From: JAGXQV01 sp964527565
GTDB lineage: Bacteria > Pseudomonadota > Gammaproteobacteria > Burkholderiales > Sulfuricellaceae
Length of the DNA stretch: 13,417 nt
Reading direction: 5' to 3'
Assembly (NCBI GenBank): GCA_964527565.1
Contig: CAZGOY010000065.1
Coordinates: 1 to 13,417, forward strand
Both the position numbers and the translations under genes were made by a program. This document shows, piece after piece, positions 11,730-13,417 of the stretch (within the stretch, counting starts at the first letter, position 1; each line of letters opens with the position of its first letter). The notes below the pieces were generated by a model. The model searched no databases and had not been told where the DNA came from. It was given only the letters and a program-made list of their open reading frames with translations.

Positions 11730-11790
11730 TTGTACTGGCTCACGTAAACTTTACCTACTTTTTTAAAACCTGCTTTTTAGGAGAATCGAC

Positions 11791-13200
11791 ATGGCAGTTG
11801 CCGACGTATTGAAAATGATCCAGGACCATGAGGTCAAGTTCGTTGACCTGCGCTTTACCGACACCCGCGGCAAGGAACAGCACGTTTCCATTCCCTCCCA
11901 CGTGGTGGACGAGGGCTGGTTTGAATCCGGCCACGCCTTCGACGGTTCCTCGATCGCCGGCTGGAAGGGTATTCAGGCCTCCGACATGCTGCTGATGCCG
12001 GATGCCAGCACCGCCAACCTGGATCCCTTCTTCGACGAATCGACGCTGATCATTTCCTGCGACGTGGTAGACCCCGCCGACGGCAAGGGCTACGACCGCT
12101 GCCCGCGTTCCATCGCGCGCCGCGCCGAAGCCTATCTGAAATCCACCGGCATCGGCGACACCGCCTACTTCGGCCCGGAACCCGAGTTTTTCATTTTCGA
12201 TTCCGTCACCTGGCATACCGACATGTCCGGCACTTCGGTGAAGATCGAATCCGAAGAAGCCGCCTGGGCCTCCAGCGAAAAATATGAAGGCGGCAACATG
12301 GGCCACCGTCCCGGCATCAAGGGCGGCTATTTCCCGGTCCCGCCGGTCGATTCCTTCCAGGACATCCGCTCCGCCATGTGCTTGGCGCTGGAAGAAATGG
12401 GCGTCCCAGTGGAAGTGCATCACCACGAAGTGGCGACCGCCGGCCAGTGCGAAATCGGCACCAAGTTCAGCACACTGGTGCAGCGCGCCGACTGGACGCA
12501 AATCCTGAAATATGTGGTGCAAAACGTCGCCCATGCCTACGGCAAAACCGTCACCTTCATGCCCAAGCCCATCGTTGGTGACAACGGCTCCGGCATGCAC
12601 GTCCACCAGTCGATCTGGAAGGACGGCAAAAACCTGTTCGCCGGCAACGGCTACGGCGGCCTGTCCGAAACCGCGCTGTTCTACATCGGCGGCATCATCA
12701 AGCACGCCAAGGCGTTGAACGCCATCACCAACCCCGGCACCAACTCCTACAAGCGCCTGGTTCCCGGCTACGAAGCCCCGGTGATGCTGGCCTATTCCGC
12801 CAAGAACCGTTCCGCCTCAATCCGCATTCCGCACGTCGCCAACCCCAAGGGGCGCCGTATCGAAGTGCGTTTCCCGGACCCCCTGGCCAACCCCTACCTG
12901 TGCTTCTCCGCCTTGCTGATGGCGGGCCTGGACGGCATCCAGAACAAGATTCACCCCGGCGATGCCATGGACAAGAACCTCTATGACCTGCCGCCGGAAG
13001 AAGAAGCCAACGTCCCGAAGGTGTGCCACAGCCTGGAAATGGCGCTGGAAAACCTGGCCGCCGACCACGAGTTCCTCACCCGTGGCGGCGTGTTCTCGAA
13101 GGACTGGATCGAAGCCTTCATCGAACTCAAGATGGAAGAAGTCACGCGCTTCCGCATGACCACCCACCCGGTCGAGTTCCAGATGTATTACAGCCTGTAA
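11791..13200 (+). CDS. glnA: Glutamine synthetase type I
   Basis: This 469-residue enzyme makes glutamine from glutamate, ammonia and ATP and is the main ammonia-assimilating enzyme, a cytoplasmic dodecamer. Family motifs in order are the early FDGSSIAGWKG, the metal-binding GPEPEFFIFD (glutamates), HHHEVATAGQCEIG, NGSGMHVHQSIW with the catalytic histidines, NPGTNSYKRLVPGYEAP, NRSASIRIP and RRIEVRFPDP. The adenylylation tyrosine is present in NLYDLPPEE (Tyr398), so control by GlnE is expected. AGGAG lies 7 nt before the ATG. Upstream are a sigma-54 promoter and NtrC-like site, so nitrogen limitation should raise expression. A strong terminator closes the unit. Nothing is unusual in length or motifs. 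Confidence 0.98.
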   Translation: MAVADVLKMIQDHEVKFVDLRFTDTRGKEQHVSIPSHVVDEGWFESGHAFDGSSIAGWKGIQASDMLLMPDASTANLDPFFDESTLIISCDVVDPADGKGYDRCPRSIARRAEAYLKSTGIGDTAYFGPEPEFFIFDSVTWHTDMSGTSVKIESEEAAWASSEKYEGGNMGHRPGIKGGYFPVPPVDSFQDIRSAMCLALEEMGVPVEVHHHEVATAGQCEIGTKFSTLVQRADWTQILKYVVQNVAHAYGKTVTFMPKPIVGDNGSGMHVHQSIWKDGKNLFAGNGYGGLSETALFYIGGIIKHAKALNAITNPGTNSYKRLVPGYEAPVMLAYSAKNRSASIRIPHVANPKGRRIEVRFPDPLANPYLCFSALLMAGLDGIQNKIHPGDAMDKNLYDLPPEEEANVPKVCHSLEMALENLAADHEFLTRGGVFSKDWIEAFIELKMEEVTRFRMTTHPVEFQMYYSL

Positions 13201-13236
13201 GCCAGCCCACCGTCCCCGCTTGCCGGGGAGGTTGGC
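13201..13236 (+). repeat. Hairpin just after glnA
   Basis: TCCCC and GGGGA pair around GCTTGCC, with an outer GCCA/TGGC pairing at the ends, making a long imperfect stem directly after the stop codon. It precedes the strong terminator and may protect the mRNA 3' end or act with it. Confidence 0.45.
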
Positions 13237-13284
13237 AAAAAAGCCTGAACCCGCGAGAAATCAAGGGTTCAGGCTTTTTTTTTT
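13237..13284. terminator. Strong intrinsic terminator after glnA
   Basis: AAGCCTGAACCC (13241-13252) and GGGTTCAGGCTT (13265-13276) pair exactly around a 12-base loop, followed by a run of T to 13284. A run of A precedes the stem, so it could also stop transcription arriving on the minus strand. Confidence 0.95.
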
Positions 13285-13417
13285 CATGGCTTGCCTGAAA
13301 TCGGCAGTGTCCGGTCAAATTGCGCCATGTCGGCTGCGAAGCCAATATCGGCGCGGGTTTTGGAGGTAGGCACGGTGAGCTTGTTCGAACCACGCTATCG
13401 CGCACATTGCAAAATCC
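13285..13417. other. Unassigned end of the window
   Basis: No gene can be supported here. On the plus strand an ATG at 13327 opens a frame that runs off the end (MSAAKPISARVLEVGTVSLF), without a good ribosome site. On the minus strand short frames also run in from the end. None shows a motif I recognise. Confidence 0.3.

Noticed and set aside
13327..13417. Partial plus-strand frame starting MSAAKPISARVLEVG at the window end.
   Set aside because: Only 30 codons, no ribosome site, no recognised motif; mentioned under the unassigned end.

Overview
The window looks like chromosome of a GC-rich betaproteobacterium. The evidence is a long GC-rich GlnA with a sigma-54 promoter, an aroE-mtgA pair, a YdcF-family envelope protein and an OsmC protein. 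A Nitrosomonadales or Gallionella-like host is only a guess. The window has two parts: an accessory block of phage and CRISPR DNA at about 1-4620, and ordinary housekeeping DNA from about 4669 to the end.

The accessory block is the unusual part. Nine type I-E-like repeats (29 bp, hairpin-forming, all in one orientation) occur at 64, 125, 1307, 1368, 1429, 1490, 2449, 2510 and 3855. Neighbouring repeats within a cluster are exactly 61 bp apart, so spacers are 32 bp. The last repeat (3855-3883) is degenerate, as expected at the leader-distal end. Between the clusters, where one spacer should be, lie three kilobase-scale pieces of phage DNA (154-1306, 1519-2448, 2539-3854). Each carries the distal part of a different MuF-type head-morphogenesis gene. 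Two of these end in probable or possible toxin-like C-terminal domains, and short genes follow in the second and third pieces. The 32 bp before each of the three phage-to-repeat junctions is preceded by AAC, and C is also the last base of almost every repeat. The simplest reading is that the phage pieces are bounded by protospacers matching array spacers, with AAC as the PAM. The array and the phages have then been joined through spacer/protospacer identity, either by assembly or by real recombination.

Downstream of the array is a higBA-type toxin-antitoxin pair with its own promoter and a 15-bp dyad operator. The housekeeping part starts with two overlapping MacB-type ABC permeases that have no ATPase or membrane-fusion partner in view. 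A small HMA-fold protein without metal-binding cysteines, a YdcF/ElyC-like membrane protein and an OsmC-family protein follow on the same strand. Convergent to these is the aroE-mtgA operon (minus strand). Divergent from aroE is a cation diffusion facilitator with an extra C-terminal region. Last is glnA, with an NtrC-like site, a good sigma-54 promoter and a strong terminator. The final 130 bp hold no gene I can support.
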